DNA of 17,035 nt, from the NCBI GenBank assembly GCA_965368585.1, contig CBDUNM010000115.1, forward strand, positions 1-17,035, given 5' to 3'. The position numbers and the translations under genes were made by a program. The notes beneath the pieces were generated by a model. The model saw nothing but the letters and a program-made list of their open reading frames with translations, made no database searches and was not told the DNA's origin. Of this stretch, positions 16,345-17,035 are shown one piece after another. The first letter of the stretch is position 1; every line of letters starts with the position of its first letter. Origin of the DNA: JARRQB01 sp965368585 (GTDB lineage Bacteria > Pseudomonadota > Gammaproteobacteria > Chromatiales > Chromatiaceae).

Positions 16345-16369
16345 TTGCAGCGACGGCCTGTGGCATAAT
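16345..16369 (+). promoter_or_regulatory. Probable yajC-secD promoter (extended -10)
   Basis: TGGCATAAT gives an extended -10 (TG at 16361-16362, CATAAT 16364-16369). A TTGCAG (16345-16350) sits upstream with a spacer shorter than normal, so the extended -10 would have to carry recognition. The predicted start is near 16376. Confidence 0.45.
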
Positions 16370-16385
16370 ACGGCCCCTTTAAACC

Positions 16386-16415
16386 GGTCCGCGCGGATTC
16401 TCGCCCGCGCGGACC
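16386..16415 (+). promoter_or_regulatory. Perfect 10-bp hairpin in the yajC 5' leader
   Basis: GGTCCGCGCG (16386-16395) and CGCGCGGACC (16406-16415) pair perfectly around a 10-nt loop. No U-tract follows, so it is not an intrinsic terminator on the + strand. It lies between the predicted start and the yajC Shine-Dalgarno GGAG (16435-16438), so it may stabilise the mRNA, act in tgt 3'-end formation, or regulate the sec operon. Confidence 0.5.
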
Positions 16416-16445
16416 TCCGACAATTTCGCATTTCGGAGTTCGCCC

Positions 16446-16781
16446 ATGAGCTTTTTTATCTCGGACGCGTTGGCTCAAGCACCTGCCGCAGGCGCGCCGG
16501 CCGGCGGTCAAGCGATGAGCTGGATCTTCCTGATCGGCATGTTTGCCATCATGTACTTCTTCTTGATTCGGCCGCAGGTGAAGCGTCAGAAAGAACACAA
16601 AAAGATGGTGGAAGCACTGCAAAAGGGCGACGAAGTGCAGACCATGGGCGGCCTGATGGGGAAAATCACCGAGATCGGGGATACCTTCGTCAAACTGGAA
16701 ATTGCCGATAAGGTGATCATCACCGTGCGGCGTGCGTCCGTCGAATCGGTCATGCCCAAGGGCAGTTTGAAAGAACTCTAA
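16446..16781 (+). CDS. yajC: Sec translocon accessory subunit YajC
   Basis: A 111-residue inner-membrane protein. There is one membrane helix (about 24-41) followed by the family motif RPQVKRQKEHKKM and a small cytoplasmic domain opening with KGDEVQTMGGLMGKI. YajC associates with SecD and SecF in the holotranslocon. The start is ATG, with GGAG about 8 nt upstream. It lies in the usual order after tgt and before secD. Confidence 0.97.
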   Translation: MSFFISDALAQAPAAGAPAGGQAMSWIFLIGMFAIMYFFLIRPQVKRQKEHKKMVEALQKGDEVQTMGGLMGKITEIGDTFVKLEIADKVIITVRRASVESVMPKGSLKEL

Positions 16782-16792
16782 CGACCATTTTC

Positions 16793-16818
16793 CGGGTCCG
16801 GGAATCTCCCCGGGCCCG
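16793..16818 (+). other. GC-rich hairpin between yajC and secD
   Basis: CGGGTCCGGG, loop AATCT, then CCC-C-GGGCCCG, with one bulged C and one G-T pair. No U-tract. It sits 11 nt after the yajC stop and may tune yajC/secD mRNA levels. Confidence 0.35.
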
Positions 16819-16847
16819 ATCGCCACCCCTGAACGAATCCTTCCGCC

Positions 16848-17035
16848 ATGCTCAACCAATACCCGCTTTGGAAAAACATTCTCGTGCTGCTCGTGGTGCT
16901 CGTGGGCGCTCTGTACGCACTTCCCAACGTGTTCGTCCAGGACCCGGCACTGGACATATCCGGCAAAGATGAAACGGTCGTGGACGATGCGCTCGAGGCG
17001 CGTCATACAGGTGACCTTGGCAATATCGAAGCGAA
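16848..17035 (+). CDS. secD: Protein translocase subunit SecD, N-terminal part
   Basis: Starts at an ATG and runs off the right edge after 62 codons. The opening MLNQYPLWKNILVLLVVLVGAL, followed by YALPNVFVQDPALDISG, is the typical SecD first membrane helix and the start of the periplasmic P1 domain. SecD with SecF uses proton-motive force to help pull exported proteins through SecYEG. It is 66 bp after yajC, in the standard operon. Confidence 0.95.
   Translation, partial: MLNQYPLWKNILVLLVVLVGALYALPNVFVQDPALDISGKDETVVDDALEARHTGDLGNIEA

Noticed and set aside
15146..16366. Long open frame opposite tgt
   Set aside because: It is the antisense shadow of a high-GC gene with no recognisable motif, while tgt on the + strand is unmistakable.

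Overview
The window looks like chromosomal DNA of a high-GC gammaproteobacterium. The gene order queA-tgt-yajC-secD at the right end is typical of Gammaproteobacteria. Codon use is G/C-rich throughout, except for one AT-rich island between queA and tgt. Species or family cannot be named from this window alone.

Region 1 (1-6053, + strand) holds the 3' part of a large reducing type I polyketide synthase (C-methyltransferase-like, structural KR, ER, KR and ACP domains, no thioesterase). It is followed after 15 bp by a PLP-dependent alpha-oxoamine synthase and then by a formyltransferase-fold protein. Region 2 (6344-13336, - strand) is a convergent operon-like set. In transcription order it holds a phytanoyl-CoA dioxygenase-like hydroxylase, kpsC, kpsS (ATGA overlap), a short-chain dehydrogenase (TTGA overlap) and an LTA-synthase/sulfatase-fold membrane enzyme. 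The two sets meet at a 265-bp gap bounded by a near-perfect inverted repeat. Region 3 (13668-13794) is a class II tRNA-Leu(CAA) whose 3' end faces the accessory block. Region 4 (13986-17035, + strand) is housekeeping: queA and tgt (queuosine synthesis), yajC and the start of secD (Sec translocon).

My reading of regions 1 and 2 is a dedicated lipid-anchor pathway for a Kdo-linked capsule. The PKS would build an acyl chain on its ACP. The alpha-oxoamine synthase would release it by decarboxylative condensation with an amino acid, giving a sphingoid-like alpha-aminoketone. The SDR would reduce the ketone. KpsS and KpsC would add beta-Kdo linker sugars. The formyltransferase, hydroxylase and LtaS-like enzyme would tailor the product. 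This combination recalls the rhizobial rkp-1 (rkpA-GHIJ) capsule locus, with extra tailoring genes and a different layout. No kpsM/T/E/D export genes and no kpsF/U genes lie in the window. The product is inferred, not shown.

Other points of interest are a KpsC whose N-terminal glycosyltransferase module has lost signature motifs kept in its C-terminal module, and a PKS methyltransferase domain with a broken SAM-binding motif. There is also a candidate small RNA with a CUCCUCC motif antisense to the queA-tgt spacer, and a strong hairpin in the yajC leader.
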